A stretch of DNA of 64,000 nucleotides from positions 1 to 64,000 of the forward strand of contig JAAYKY010000041.1 in assembly GCA_012522185.1 (NCBI GenBank), in the 5' to 3' direction. A program made the position numbers and the translations under genes. Of this stretch, positions 1-8,212 are shown piece after piece; the first letter of the stretch is position 1, and the number at the start of each line of letters is the position of its first letter. The notes below the pieces were generated by a model. The model made no database searches and was not told where the DNA came from. It saw only the letters and a program-made list of their open reading frames with translations. Source of the DNA: Flavobacteriaceae bacterium (GTDB taxonomy: Bacteria > Bacteroidota > Bacteroidia > Flavobacteriales > Weeksellaceae).

Positions 1-412
1 GATTCTCCTCTAATATTTTCAGTTGATTAGTTCTTGGGTCTTTGGAATAACTAAGCCTCACATTTCCAAGGTGGTCGGTGTAATTGAATACGTAATTAAA
101 CGCATAATTAGTATTAAGCCTGTCGATTGGTGTTACTTTTACATAACCTTCCGCGTGCGGGAAGAATTGCAATATATTTCCTGCGTACTGAAACCCATCT
201 AAGTAATCCACTATCTTGATACTGTCACTGTACACCACCGTTTTCTTTAGTTTTTGTCCAACCGAATTATAAAGATAAGTAATTTTATTATTTGTTCCTT
301 CAAATTCTATCTGCGTAGGCAAGTTCAGGTGGTTGTACCTGATGTTGGAAATTCCTTTGTTGCGGTCTTTGATCATATTTCCGTTTGGCATGCACGATTT
401 CTTACGCATCAT
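1..412 (-). pseudogene. Truncated RHS/YD-repeat protein fragment (runs off left edge)
   Basis: The minus strand is open from about 412 to the window edge. It reads, in order, a PNGNMIKDRNKGI segment, RYNHLNLP and TDHLGNVRLSY, which are hallmarks of the RHS repeat-associated core region in Bacteroidota surface or toxin-delivery proteins. RHS similarity begins abruptly near 391; the sequence 5' of it is AT-rich repeat debris rather than the thousands of bases of YD repeats expected upstream. Possible starts are ATG 410-412, 407-409 or 389-391, none with a clear promoter. I infer a 5'-truncated remnant or displaced RHS tip whose 3' end lies outside the window. A functional orphan tip cassette is possible but less likely. 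Confidence 0.6.
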
Positions 413-818
413 AGTTTTTTCTTTACTGTAAACTGTATATTGTATTCTTGTAGAATGTATTTTTACGAGCTTCGAGCTCCTTGTCACTCAGAGCATTTGA
501 TATTAAGAGAAAAATCTTCCAGTGGAAGATTGGAAAAGCGAAGCGAAGAGTCTCAGGTTTTTTTGCTGTAGAATGTAGATTGCATTCTTGTATATTGTAT
601 TTTGAGCTGAATTCTCTTAATGCCTTAATGGTTAAAAAAAAACACTGCGCCCTTAGTGAAAAACCTTCGTGTCCTTTGTGGTTAATAAAACACACAACTC
701 TTCTTTCTAATTTCTGACTTCTAATTTCTAAAAAAATCTTCACCCATTTGTGACCACAAAAAAATTCAGCAAAAATTAGTGTTATCTAGAAAGCCCGCCT
801 AAGAAGCAACCAACTTCA
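413..818. other. Non-coding spacer with repeat debris
   Basis: Between the RHS fragment and cmk I find no convincing gene. The stretch contains short related words in both orientations (TGTAGAATGTA near 450 and 564; TTGTATATTGTATT-like strings near 433 and 588) and a dispersed-repeat type sequence at 611-685. The open frames here are low-complexity and contain no domain signal. Confidence 0.55.
611..685 (-). repeat. Dispersed intergenic repeat of the AACCACAAAGGACAC type
   Basis: On the minus strand this reads AACCACAAAGGACACGAAGG at 664-683, then a purine-rich linker, then AACCATTAAGGCATTAAG, i.e. two related blocks with a rough 10-base period. From memory, sequences of this form recur between genes in many unrelated bacterial genomes and are often mis-annotated as short proteins containing NHKGHEG; that identification is recollection, not a search. 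A partial copy (AACCACAAAG) lies near 1607 on the plus strand, on the other side of cmk. Confidence 0.5.
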
Positions 819-1508
819 TCAAGCTCCAAATCGCTCCCGGATGATTTGCAAAACCGTTTCCAGAGTTTGTTGCGGCGTCATTTGTCCATTATCGACCTCG
901 ACAGCGTCCTCTGCTTTTTTAAGTGGCGACACCTCCCTCGTGGAATCCATTAAATCTCTTTCCGATATATTTCGAAAGACCTCTTCATAAGTAGCCGGAT
1001 GTTCGGTTTTGAGCAATTCTTCATAGCGACGGATGGCCCTCGCCTCGGCCGAAGCACTTAGGTAAATCTTCAAATCAGCATTTGGAAAGACAGTAGTCCC
1101 GATGTCGCGACCGTCCATCACAATGCCACTTTTTTCACCCAACTTTCTTTGCATCTGAACGGCATAGTCCCGGATTTCAGGAACTTTAGCAATGATGCTC
1201 ACTTTGGATGAAACCTCCATTTCCCGAATTCGTTCTTCCACATTCTCACCGTTGAGATAGATTTCGTTTTTCCCAGTTTGGGGATTGAATTCAAAATGAA
1301 TATCAAGGAAATCAAGCTGCGGAATTAATTCAAATTCATTGACTTCACTACCACGCAACATCCCATTTTCAATAGCATAAAGCGTGATGGCCCGATACAT
1401 AGCACCGCTGTCAATATGAATGTACCCGAGTTCTTTGGCCAATAATTTGGCGAGTGTACTTTTGCCGGTAGATGAAAACCCATCGATGGCTATTGTTAAA
1501 TCACGCAT
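819..1508 (-). CDS. cmk: Cytidylate kinase
   Basis: This 229-residue protein phosphorylates CMP and dCMP with ATP in pyrimidine nucleotide metabolism in the cytoplasm. The P-loop GFSSTGKS is at residues 10-17, the nucleotide-binding DSGAMYR at 33-39 and MDGRDIGT at 131-138, in the order and spacing of bacterial CMP kinases, and the length is normal for the family. ATG at 1506-1508 is chosen because the protein begins directly with the P-loop strand and a TAAATTTG promoter box ends four bases upstream, so the mRNA may be leaderless. It stands alone, flanked on both sides by repeat-like spacer. Confidence 0.96.
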   Translation of the reverse strand: MRDLTIAIDGFSSTGKSTLAKLLAKELGYIHIDSGAMYRAITLYAIENGMLRGSEVNEFELIPQLDFLDIHFEFNPQTGKNEIYLNGENVEERIREMEVSSKVSIIAKVPEIRDYAVQMQRKLGEKSGIVMDGRDIGTTVFPNADLKIYLSASAEARAIRRYEELLKTEHPATYEEVFRNISERDLMDSTREVSPLKKAEDAVEVDNGQMTPQQTLETVLQIIRERFGA

Positions 1509-1512
1509 AGAG

Positions 1513-1520
1513 CAAATTTA
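1513..1520 (-). promoter_or_regulatory. cmk -7 promoter box TAAATTTG
   Basis: A perfect match to the Bacteroidota -7 consensus TAnnTTTG on the minus strand, four bases before the cmk ATG. No good -33 TTTG is apparent. The spacing predicts transcription starting at or next to the start codon. Confidence 0.5.
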
Positions 1521-1783
1521 GAGGTTTAATATGGAAACTTGAATGTTTGAAGGATTTTATTTTGGCTATGGACAAAGTTTTAATTGTTTAAATCCCGTTT
1601 TCATCTAACCACAAAGATTAGTTTTTAGCTGTTGTTTAAAATCCTAAAATTTGGATGTTTTTTTTATAATTTAGCAAATAGAAATTGACTCTGGCTTAGT
1701 TCGATCTGAAACGCGAAGTATTTCAAGCACGGACTTCAAAACATTGTACTGCATTTAAAAAAACATTATAAAATCGAAAAATT

Positions 1784-2137
1784 ATGGGAGAATTTGGATA
1801 CATGGATGACGCTATAAACGACATCGAAACTAGTGTTTTTACTTACTATTTGTATATGAGCAATGAATCTGACTCCTTACAAAAAAGAGCCAATGATATA
1901 TCTAAATATTTTCCAAACTTGACCACAGAAGAAATAGAAAAAATAATAACCCAATCAACAAATGAAAATTTGACAAAGAAAGATTTACCCAATTTTGACT
2001 ATTTGAATTCATTGTCCACCAAAGAATTGGATGGTTTGTATTCAGTTCTTGTTAGAAATCTTGGAAACAATAAAAAAATTCAGATGATTATTGATATTGA
2101 GAAAATTATAATGAACAGGACCTGTGAAAATGAATGA
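1784..2137 (+). CDS. Hypothetical protein, paired with GIY-YIG gene
   Basis: I do not recognise this 117-residue soluble protein. It is acidic to neutral, has no signal peptide or membrane segment, and appears helical, with a central TTEEIEKIITQ stretch and a C-terminal part rich in N, K and I. Its stop overlaps the beginning of the following GIY-YIG gene, suggesting one transcript and translational coupling. The two genes are more AT-rich than the housekeeping genes nearby and are surrounded by degraded genes, which suggests acquired DNA. It could be a partner or inhibitor of the GIY-YIG protein, but nothing in the sequence proves this. Confidence 0.6.
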   Translation: MGEFGYMDDAINDIETSVFTYYLYMSNESDSLQKRANDISKYFPNLTTEEIEKIITQSTNENLTKKDLPNFDYLNSLSTKELDGLYSVLVRNLGNNKKIQMIIDIEKIIMNRTCENE

Positions 2138-2585
2138 ATTTGAAAGCATAGCCGATGGAATTCTTAAGTTTAAAGAGAAGAGTGATATCGAAAAAGAATG
2201 GAACTCTTTCCATCTGGACTTTTCAACTCCTTTTGAATTTAAAAAAGATGTTTATAACAAAATCAATCAAGAAATAGGAAAAACAGCTGGACTTTACTCC
2301 ATTTTTGACGGCAAGGACTGCTTGTACATAGGAACAGGGAAAAATATTGCTGACAGAATTAAATCTCATTACAAAGCTGCACAAGGAAAAGACAATGCAA
2401 AAAGATGGAATGAGTTTTTCCGAGAAAACAATGGAATCAATACAATTTATTGGACTCAATTTAATATTGGACAAAATCAAAAACAATCTCATAAAATCAG
2501 AGAAATAATTGAAAATATTTTAGAAATTAAATACAAACCTAAATTTGAATATAAAAAGGACTCATTACCATTAGTGCAATACTGA
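2130..2585 (+). CDS. GIY-YIG domain protein
   Basis: The protein (151 residues from this start) carries GLYSIFDG followed by LYIGTGKNIADRIKSHY near residues 47-73, the GIY and YIG strands plus the conserved Arg and a following His/Tyr of the GIY-YIG nuclease fold. A later EIIENILEIKYKPKF segment fits the position of the metal-binding Glu and the family's KP motif, although the usual terminal Asn is missing. The first ~45 residues form a charged helical extension. ATG at 2130 is preferred over GTG at 2124 because AGGA at 2117-2120 is nine bases upstream of the ATG. It may be a DNA nuclease or a GIY-YIG-like sensor; no target can be inferred. Confidence 0.75.
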   Translation: MNEFESIADGILKFKEKSDIEKEWNSFHLDFSTPFEFKKDVYNKINQEIGKTAGLYSIFDGKDCLYIGTGKNIADRIKSHYKAAQGKDNAKRWNEFFRENNGINTIYWTQFNIGQNQKQSHKIREIIENILEIKYKPKFEYKKDSLPLVQY

Positions 2586-2650
2586 CGAATTGGGAAATTC
2601 CAACAAGCATTTCGCAATAATATCATTGTACGCAAACTAAAAAATAGAAA

Positions 2651-3202
2651 ATGAAAAAAACAACTTTCATATTATTATCGAGTATAATTGCGATACTTTG
2701 CTTATTAGCATCTATTTACATTTATATGTCTATTTCAGGTAAGGAACTTTCTTCCGCTTATGAACCCAAAAAAGTTCAAAGATTATCTTATGATTCAATT
2801 GAGATGAAGCAGAAAATAACTCCCTTTCTAACCTTTCAAAAAAACGATGCCGAAGAAGCAATGAACTTTTATATAAGTCTGTTTGATAACTCAAAAATTA
2901 TTGATATTCAGCGTTGGGGAAAGGATGGCCCCGGAAAAGAAGGCACAATTATGCACGCCACATTTCAATTGAACGGACAGCAATTTATGTGTAGCGACAG
3001 TCAGCCTGTACACAATTGGGATTTTACGCCAGCAGTTTCCAACTATGTGGAATGCGAAGACGAAGAAGAAATTGAAAGGCTCTTTTCGAAACTTTCCGAA
3101 AACGGAGAAGTGACCATGCCTCTTGATAATTACGGATTTAGTCAAAAGTTTGGTTGGATTATTGATCGCTTTGGAGTGTCCTGGCAATTGAATTTAAAAT
3201 AA
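2651..3202 (+). CDS. Membrane-anchored VOC/PhnB-like protein
   Basis: Residues 7-29 are a hydrophobic anchor or uncleaved signal. From residue 56 on, the protein matches the PhnB-like branch of the vicinal oxygen chelate fold: ITPFLTFQKNDAEEAMNFY, the GTIMHATFQLNGQQFMCSD strand pair, and a FGWIIDRFGVSWQLNL ending. PhnB-like proteins are usually soluble and of unsettled function (historically labelled 3-demethylubiquinone methyltransferase-like), so the N-terminal anchor is unusual and would place the domain in the periplasm. No catalytic assignment is possible. It begins a short run of small accessory genes. Confidence 0.75.
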   Translation: MKKTTFILLSSIIAILCLLASIYIYMSISGKELSSAYEPKKVQRLSYDSIEMKQKITPFLTFQKNDAEEAMNFYISLFDNSKIIDIQRWGKDGPGKEGTIMHATFQLNGQQFMCSDSQPVHNWDFTPAVSNYVECEDEEEIERLFSKLSENGEVTMPLDNYGFSQKFGWIIDRFGVSWQLNLK

Positions 3203-3219
3203 TCATATCAACAGAGAGT

Positions 3220-3600
3220 ATGGCTACAATAAATATAAAAACTGATTGTGGAAATGCGCCAAAAAAAGAATTCTTAAAACAGCTTCACATTGCTTTGGCC
3301 CAAGGTGACAGCGCCTTTGTAATAGAAAATATTGCAGATGATGTGCATTGGGAAATTATAGGAAACCATACGATTACAAACAAACAGGAACTTGAAAAAA
3401 GATTATCGGATAATCCCTTGTGGAATGTAACAGAGCTTAATTTGGACGCCATCATCACCCACGGAAACGAAGCTTCCGCCAATGGAAGCGTGGTTACTGC
3501 AGAGAATTTGAAATTTGCATTTTGTAATATGTATAAATTTCGAGGATTTAAGGGGCCAATCCTAAAGCATATAAAAACATATATCATTGAATTAAAATAA
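3220..3600 (+). CDS. SnoaL-like / NTF2-fold protein
   Basis: This 126-residue protein follows the VOC gene after 17 bases, probably in the same transcript. Features typical of SnoaL-like NTF2-fold proteins are the early amphipathic helix (KEFLKQLHIALAQGDSAFV), the IADDVHWEIIG strand, a short helix (KQELEKRL) and C-terminal beta strands ending KHIKTYIIEL. No catalytic dyad can be assigned, and such proteins include enzymes and stress-associated proteins of unknown role. Similar small genes (PhnB-like, SnoaL-like, YjbR-like) commonly travel together in this phylum, and a decayed YjbR gene follows here. Confidence 0.72.
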   Translation: MATINIKTDCGNAPKKEFLKQLHIALAQGDSAFVIENIADDVHWEIIGNHTITNKQELEKRLSDNPLWNVTELNLDAIITHGNEASANGSVVTAENLKFAFCNMYKFRGFKGPILKHIKTYIIELK

Positions 3601-3688
3601 GTTAATTCAAAATTATCATGTACCCGAAATGCTAATTAGTTGATAAAAAATCAGTGTTTTACGTATAAAATTCAAGTGGCTTCATTAG

Positions 3689-3893
3689 ACACACTTAGAA
3701 AATGGCGTTCTTTCATTTTCAGAAGTAACAGAAAATCCGCACTTTGAAAAATAGCTTCCAGAATGAAGAAAAAATCTTTACGAACTATGGTGACAAAAAC
3801 AAAAAAGCCTGTATAAAGTTATCCAAAATAGATCAAAATCTTTTTTCTTCTCCCGAATAAACAATTATTATCAACCCTGCTAAAACAATTCAA
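3689..3893 (+). pseudogene. Decayed MmcQ/YjbR-family gene
   Basis: The gap after the SnoaL-like gene still encodes recognisable pieces of the MmcQ/YjbR (DUF419) family. One frame reads VLSFSEVTENPHFEK (ending 3751) and the frame one base away continues NSFQNEEKIFTNYGDKN and then KACIKLSKIDQNLF, the same order as in intact members (PEVTE-PHFEKTSF-KIF-LKLS-DQ). A one-base loss in the A-run at 3747-3751 breaks the frame, a stop sits at 3858-3860, and a further TIIINPAKTI stretch resembles the TVIYPVPNKW region. No start codon remains in frame. I infer a dead gene. Confidence 0.65.
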
Positions 3894-3912
3894 TTAGTTA
3901 AATCAACTCTCC

Positions 3913-5190
3913 CTACCCAAACCGCTCAAAATGCGCTTTTTCCAGAGCTTCCCGATGATCCGGATGGGCTATGGAAATCAAAAGTTTCGATCGTTGCTCC
4001 AGGTTTTTTCCATACAAACTCACCACACCATATTCTGTGACAATGTAATGCGCATGACCTCGCGTCGTCACCACACCGGCGCCTTCTTTCAAAAACGGCG
4101 TAATCCGCGAAATTCCTTTATTGGTAACCGATGGAATCGCAATGATCGGTTTTCCGCCTTCGGAAAGTGCTGCACCCCGCATAAAATCCATCTGACCTCC
4201 GATTCCCGAATATTGATAAGTACCGATGGAATCCGAGCAGATTTGTCCGGTTAGATCCACTTCAATTGCACTATTGATTGCAACTACCCTCGGATTCTGA
4301 CGAATCGTACCCGAATCATTTACCAAAGAAACATTCATAAACGACATACTTGGATTATCATTCACAAAATCATAGACGCGCTTGGTTCCCGCCACAAAAG
4401 AAGTCACCGTTTTACCACGCAAAACATTTTTCTTTTCATTATTAATCACACCCGACTCGATGAGCGGCACCACGCCATCGGAAAACATTTCGGTATGAAT
4501 CCCCAAATCTTTGTGATTGCCCAGACAGCTCAAAACCGCATCGGGAATCGCACCAATTCCGGCTTGTAAAGTAGATCCGTCCTCAATCAATCCAGCCACA
4601 TTCTCCCCAATCTTCTGGATCGTATCATTGATTTTACTTCCATAATCCACCGCCGGCAGTTCGGTTTCATGCCAAACCATCGCATCGAATTTAGAACTAT
4701 GAACCGGCGAATCTCCCAAGGTTCTCGGCATTTTGGGATTGACTTGCGCAATCACCAATTTGGCGTGACGAACCGCCGCCCAGGCTGCGTCCACCGAAGT
4801 GCCCAAACTACAAAATCCCTGACTATCAGGTGGCGAAACATGAACGATGGCCACATCCAACGGAAGATAACCTCTGGAAAACAAAAGCGGAATTTCGCTC
4901 AGAAAAATAGGAACATATCGGCCACGGGAACTATTGGCCCATTCACGAATGTTGGTGGAAACAAACAAAGAATTCAAATAAAAACTATCCGTCACGCCCG
5001 GCTCCTTCCATTCAATGTCACCAAACATACTGATGGAAACCAGTTCTACGTCTTTAATTTCATCTTTTCTTTTCAATAAAGTATTCAAAACATGAAGCGG
5101 AGTCGCTGCGCTTCCATGAAGAAAAACACGGTCACCGGATTTTACCAATTTCACCGCTTCTTCAGCCGAAATGTAATTTATATTCTCCAT
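3913..5190 (-). CDS. Acetyl-CoA hydrolase / CoA-transferase family protein
   Basis: A cytoplasmic enzyme of the acetyl-CoA hydrolase/4-hydroxybutyrate CoA-transferase family, 425 residues from the chosen start, normal for the family. Diagnostic segments are SGDRVFLHGSAATP near the N terminus, VSPPDSQGFCSLGTSVD, LQAGIGAIPDAVL, HTEMFSDGV and the C-terminal GGQMDFMRGA followed by TRGHAHYIVTEYGV. Members transfer CoA between acyl-CoAs and acetate or other acids through a glutamyl-CoA intermediate; the substrate here cannot be read from sequence. The start is ATG 5188-5190: an upstream TTG at 5197-5199 lies inside the promoter's -7 box and cannot be transcribed. It diverges from thrS. Confidence 0.88.
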   Translation of the reverse strand: MENINYISAEEAVKLVKSGDRVFLHGSAATPLHVLNTLLKRKDEIKDVELVSISMFGDIEWKEPGVTDSFYLNSLFVSTNIREWANSSRGRYVPIFLSEIPLLFSRGYLPLDVAIVHVSPPDSQGFCSLGTSVDAAWAAVRHAKLVIAQVNPKMPRTLGDSPVHSSKFDAMVWHETELPAVDYGSKINDTIQKIGENVAGLIEDGSTLQAGIGAIPDAVLSCLGNHKDLGIHTEMFSDGVVPLIESGVINNEKKNVLRGKTVTSFVAGTKRVYDFVNDNPSMSFMNVSLVNDSGTIRQNPRVVAINSAIEVDLTGQICSDSIGTYQYSGIGGQMDFMRGAALSEGGKPIIAIPSVTNKGISRITPFLKEGAGVVTTRGHAHYIVTEYGVVSLYGKNLEQRSKLLISIAHPDHREALEKAHFERFG

Positions 5191-5196
5191 ATTTCT

Positions 5197-5204
5197 CAAA
5201 TTTA
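5197..5204 (-). promoter_or_regulatory. CoA-transferase gene -7 box TAAATTTG
   Basis: A perfect TAnnTTTG box six bases upstream of the ATG at 5190. Because the last three bases are also a TTG in frame with the gene, the box decides that translation starts at 5190 rather than 5199. Confidence 0.5.
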
Positions 5205-5255
5205 ACGAAGTTTATTAATTTGCTGAAATGAAATGATGAATCTCATTAAAACTCG

Positions 5256-5263
5256 TAAATTTG
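5256..5263 (+). promoter_or_regulatory. thrS operon -7 box TAAATTTG
   Basis: A perfect TAnnTTTG box with the thrS ATG 20 bases further on. It is the only strong promoter-like box before the translation operon and is followed by a short AT-rich leader with no obvious attenuator hairpin. Confidence 0.5.
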
Positions 5264-5283
5264 CACTTAAAAATTAATTAAAA

Positions 5284-7206
5284 ATGATCAACATTACACT
5301 TCCGGACGGGAGCATCAGGCAATATGAAAGCGGAATTAGTCCGATGGGAATTGCCCTGAGCATCAGCGAAGGATTGGCTCGAAATGTCATATCCGCATTG
5401 GTAAACGGCGAACAGGTAGAAACCACAACTCCTATCACCACCGACGCTACCGTTCAGCTTTTGACGTGGAATGATGATTTGGGAAAGAAAGCATTCTGGC
5501 ACTCTTCTGCCCACCTTTTGGCACAGGCAATTGTGGAATTCTATCCAAACGCCAAACTAACCATCGGGCCGGCAATCGAAAACGGATTCTATTATGACGT
5601 AGATTTCGGGGAAGAAAGTTTTCAGGAAAAAGATTTCGAGAAAATCGAAAAAAGGATACTGGAAAACGCACGAAAAAATTCTGAATTTAAATTGTATCCG
5701 GTTTCCAAAGCCGATGCTTTGAAAGAATACGCCGGAAACGAATACAAAACCGAACTGATTGAAAATCTTGAAGACGGAGAAATCACCTTCTGTTCGCATG
5801 ATAATTTCACCGATTTATGCCGTGGTGGACATATTCCAAGCACGGGAATTGTGAAAGCGGTGAAAATCCTAAATGCCGCCGGTGCTTATTGGCGTGGAGA
5901 CGAAAAAAACAAACAATTGGTGCGTGTGTACGGGATTTCTTTTCCGAAACAAAAAGATTTAACCGAATACCTGAATCTTTTGGAAGAAGCCAAAAAACGG
6001 GACCATAGAAAATTAGGAAAAGAACTTGGATTCTTTACTTTTTCTGAAAAAGTCGGACAAGGATTGCCACTTTGGCTGCCAAAAGGTACAGCTTTGAGAA
6101 AAAAACTGGAAAATTTCCTGATGAAAGCCCAGCAAAAAGCCGGATATGAAATGGTGATTTCACCGCACATCGGACACAAAGATCTGTATGTAACTTCCGG
6201 ACATTATGCAAAATACGGCGCCGACAGTTTCCAACCCATTCTTACGCCAAACGAAGGCGAAGAGTTTTTATTGAAACCGATGAACTGTCCACATCATTGT
6301 GAAATTTACAAAGCTGAGCAATGGTCTTATCGTGATTTGCCCAAGCGTTATGCAGAATTTGGAACAGTGTATCGATACGAACAAAGCGGTGAATTACATG
6401 GCTTAACTCGAGTTCGTGGATTTACACAAGATGACGCGCATTTGTTCTGTACGCCGGATCAACTTTTGGACGAATTCAAAAATGTGATTGATTTGGTATT
6501 ATATGTATTCAGCTCCCTTGGGTTTGAAGACTTTGTCACCCAGGTTTCTTTACGCGATCCGGACAATAAGGAAAAATACATCGGTTCCGATGAGAATTGG
6601 GAAAAAGCCGAAAATGCGATTATGCAGGCTGCCGAAGAAAAAGGATTAAAAACTGTCGTGGAATACGGTGAAGCAGCTTTTTATGGGCCAAAACTTGATT
6701 TCATGGTGAAAGATGCTTTGGGCAGGAAATGGCAATTGGGAACCATTCAAGTCGATTATAATTTACCTGAACGATTTGAATTAAGTTATATTGGCGCAGA
6801 CAATCAACCACATACGCCAGTGATGATTCACCGCGCGCCATTTGGTTCGATGGAGAGATTTGTGGCAATTTTGCTTGAGCATACCGGAGGTAATTTTCCG
6901 CTATGGTTAACTCCCGATGTCTTTATCATACTGCCAATCAGTGAGAAATACCAAGAATATGGCGAAAAACTTTCTAAATTCTTAGAAAATTCCGATATTC
7001 GCGGCCTGATTGATAATCGCAACGAAAAAACAGGTAAAAAAATCCGCGATGCAGAGATGAAAAAAATCCCTTATATGTTCATTGTAGGAGAAAAAGAGGC
7101 TGAAAATGGTACGGTTTCTGTGAGAAAACATGGAGGTGAAGATTTGGGAGAAATGACGATGGAAGAATTGAGAGAGCGGATTATCAAAGAATTAGAAGTT
7201 AATTAA
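5284..7206 (+). CDS. thrS: Threonine--tRNA ligase
   Basis: This 640-residue class II synthetase charges tRNA-Thr. An N-terminal TGS domain (residues 1-60) precedes the editing domain with HSSAH at 73-77 and [11 protein letters not shown] around 178-188, whose Cys and His remove mischarged serine. The catalytic core has the zinc Cys in MNCPHH (335), the zinc His in DDAHLF (385), the class II motif 2 region around RYEQSGE and motif 3 near [11 protein letters not shown]. The C-terminal anticodon-binding domain covers about 540-640. Length and order are standard. It is the first gene of a thrS-infC-rpmI-rplT operon found in many bacteria. Confidence 0.98.
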   Translation: MINITLPDGSIRQYESGISPMGIALSISEGLARNVISALVNGEQVETTTPITTDATVQLLTWNDDLGKKAFWHSSAHLLAQAIVEFYPNAKLTIGPAIENGFYYDVDFGEESFQEKDFEKIEKRILENARKNSEFKLYPVSKADALKEYAGNEYKTELIENLEDGEITFCSHDNFTDLCRGGHIPSTGIVKAVKILNAAGAYWRGDEKNKQLVRVYGISFPKQKDLTEYLNLLEEAKKRDHRKLGKELGFFTFSEKVGQGLPLWLPKGTALRKKLENFLMKAQQKAGYEMVISPHIGHKDLYVTSGHYAKYGADSFQPILTPNEGEEFLLKPMNCPHHCEIYKAEQWSYRDLPKRYAEFGTVYRYEQSGELHGLTRVRGFTQDDAHLFCTPDQLLDEFKNVIDLVLYVFSSLGFEDFVTQVSLRDPDNKEKYIGSDENWEKAENAIMQAAEEKGLKTVVEYGEAAFYGPKLDFMVKDALGRKWQLGTIQVDYNLPERFELSYIGADNQPHTPVMIHRAPFGSMERFVAILLEHTGGNFPLWLTPDVFIILPISEKYQEYGEKLSKFLENSDIRGLIDNRNEKTGKKIRDAEMKKIPYMFIVGEKEAENGTVSVRKHGGEDLGEMTMEELRERIIKELEVN

Positions 7207-7219
7207 AATTATATAGACT

Positions 7220-7774
7220 ATCGCAATAAGAAGAAAAGGTGGGGGACGCCGTCCCGCACGAGTGATCAAAGAAGATCAGCACAAGATTAATCAGAAAATC
7301 ACCGTTCCCGAAGTTCGGGTGGTTGGTGAGGGCATTGAGCCCGGAATTTATCCGATTGCCAAAGCTTTGCAGATGGCAGAGGATGCAGGTTTGGATTTGG
7401 TAATGATTACCGAAAAAGCGGTTCCACCAGTGTGTCGTATTGTGGATTATAAAAAATTCCTCTACGAACAGAAAAAGAAGGAAAAGGAACTGAAAGCCAA
7501 GCAGCAAAAGGTTACGATTAAAGAAATTCGATTTGGACCTCAAACAGACGATCATGATTACGAATTCAAAAAGCGTCATGCAAGAAGTTTTCTGGAAGAA
7601 GGTTCCAAATTGAAAGCCTATGTGTTTTTCAAGGGTAGATCGATTATATTTAAAGACCAAGGCGAAATTCTATTGTTGAAACTCGCTCAGGAATTGGAAG
7701 ATGTAGGCAAAGTGGAACAACTCCCAAAATTAGAAGGAAAGCGGATGATCATGATGATGGCTCCGAAAAAATAA
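7220..7774 (+). CDS. infC: Translation initiation factor IF-3, ATC start
   Basis: IF-3 binds the 30S subunit and discriminates against non-standard start codons. The protein has the N-terminal domain ([23 protein letters not shown]), the Lys-rich linker with [13 protein letters not shown], and the C-terminal domain ([17 protein letters not shown]). An in-frame TAG at 7214-7216 bounds the gene. The first usable triplet is ATC at 7220, giving (M)[18 protein letters not shown], which matches the MAIR.. basic N terminus I recall for flavobacterial IF-3. Starting at GTG 7262 would remove that basic segment. Rare AUU/AUC starts in infC are known to allow IF-3 to repress its own synthesis. It follows thrS by 13 bases. 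Confidence 0.93.
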   Translation: MAIRRKGGGRRPARVIKEDQHKINQKITVPEVRVVGEGIEPGIYPIAKALQMAEDAGLDLVMITEKAVPPVCRIVDYKKFLYEQKKKEKELKAKQQKVTIKEIRFGPQTDDHDYEFKKRHARSFLEEGSKLKAYVFFKGRSIIFKDQGEILLLKLAQELEDVGKVEQLPKLEGKRMIMMMAPKK

Positions 7775-7840
7775 TACGAAACTCGAATTTCGACATTCGA
7801 ATTTCGCAAAAGGAACAAACGTTTTATAAAACATACAGTT

Positions 7841-8038
7841 ATGCCAAAATTAAAAACAAAATCTGGGGCTAAAAAGCGCTTCAAACTTACCGGAACAGGT
7901 AAGATCAAAAGAAAACACGCTTACAAAAGCCACATCCTTACAAAAAAGGAAACCAAACAAAAACGTAATTTGACTCAGACAGGATTAGTTCATCCTTCTG
8001 ACGAGAAAAGCGTGAAACAACAATTGAGATTAATCTAA
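7841..8038 (+). CDS. rpmI: 50S ribosomal protein L35
   Basis: A 65-residue highly basic protein with the L35 signature [15 protein letters not shown], the [14 protein letters not shown] core and the [11 protein letters not shown] segment. Length and composition are typical. It is the third gene of the translation operon; the 66-base gap after infC contains two copies of CGAATTTCG but no recognisable gene. Confidence 0.98.
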   Translation: MPKLKTKSGAKKRFKLTGTGKIKRKHAYKSHILTKKETKQKRNLTQTGLVHPSDEKSVKQQLRLI

Positions 8039-8153
8039 TTTAATCTCCGGTTTATTAATTAGTGAGAAGGAAGAATTTTTAGTCAGAAATTGCATGCAAA
8101 GAAGACTTTAAACTTTGAACTTCAAACTTGAAACAAATTAAATATTTAACCCT

Positions 8154-8193
8154 GTGTTGGCGCTCAATCAAGTGGCGATTATCGCCCGCCCAC
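8154..8193 (+). promoter_or_regulatory. Candidate structured leader of rplT
   Basis: The unusually long 174-base gap between rpmI and rplT holds the only GC-rich patch in the spacer. Here GGCGAT/ATCGCC form a tight stem (8174-8186), flanked by GTG..GGCG (8154-8162) that can pair with CGCCCAC (8187-8193) to make a second helix. It ends about 20 bases before the rplT start. L20 is known to repress its own operon by binding mRNA in other bacteria, so a binding site here is plausible, but I recognise no published family. Confidence 0.4.
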
Positions 8194-8212
8194 CACAAAA
8201 AAATTAAAAATT

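Noticed and set aside
423-743. 106-codon minus-strand frame containing NHKGHEG
   Set aside because: It is the conceptual translation of the dispersed repeat at 611-685 and its surroundings; no domain, no promoter, and similar false proteins arise wherever this repeat occurs.
1681-1760. tRNA-like fragment (AGTTCGATCT) upstream of the unknown gene at 1784
   Set aside because: Only a T-loop-like string is present; no acceptor stem, anticodon arm or CCA-side pairing could be built.
3931-5079. Plus-strand frames opposite the CoA-transferase gene
   Set aside because: Shadows of a well-supported gene; biased composition reflects the complementary codons.
7262-7774. infC starting at GTG 7262
   Set aside because: The conserved basic N-terminal residues continue upstream to the ATC at 7220.
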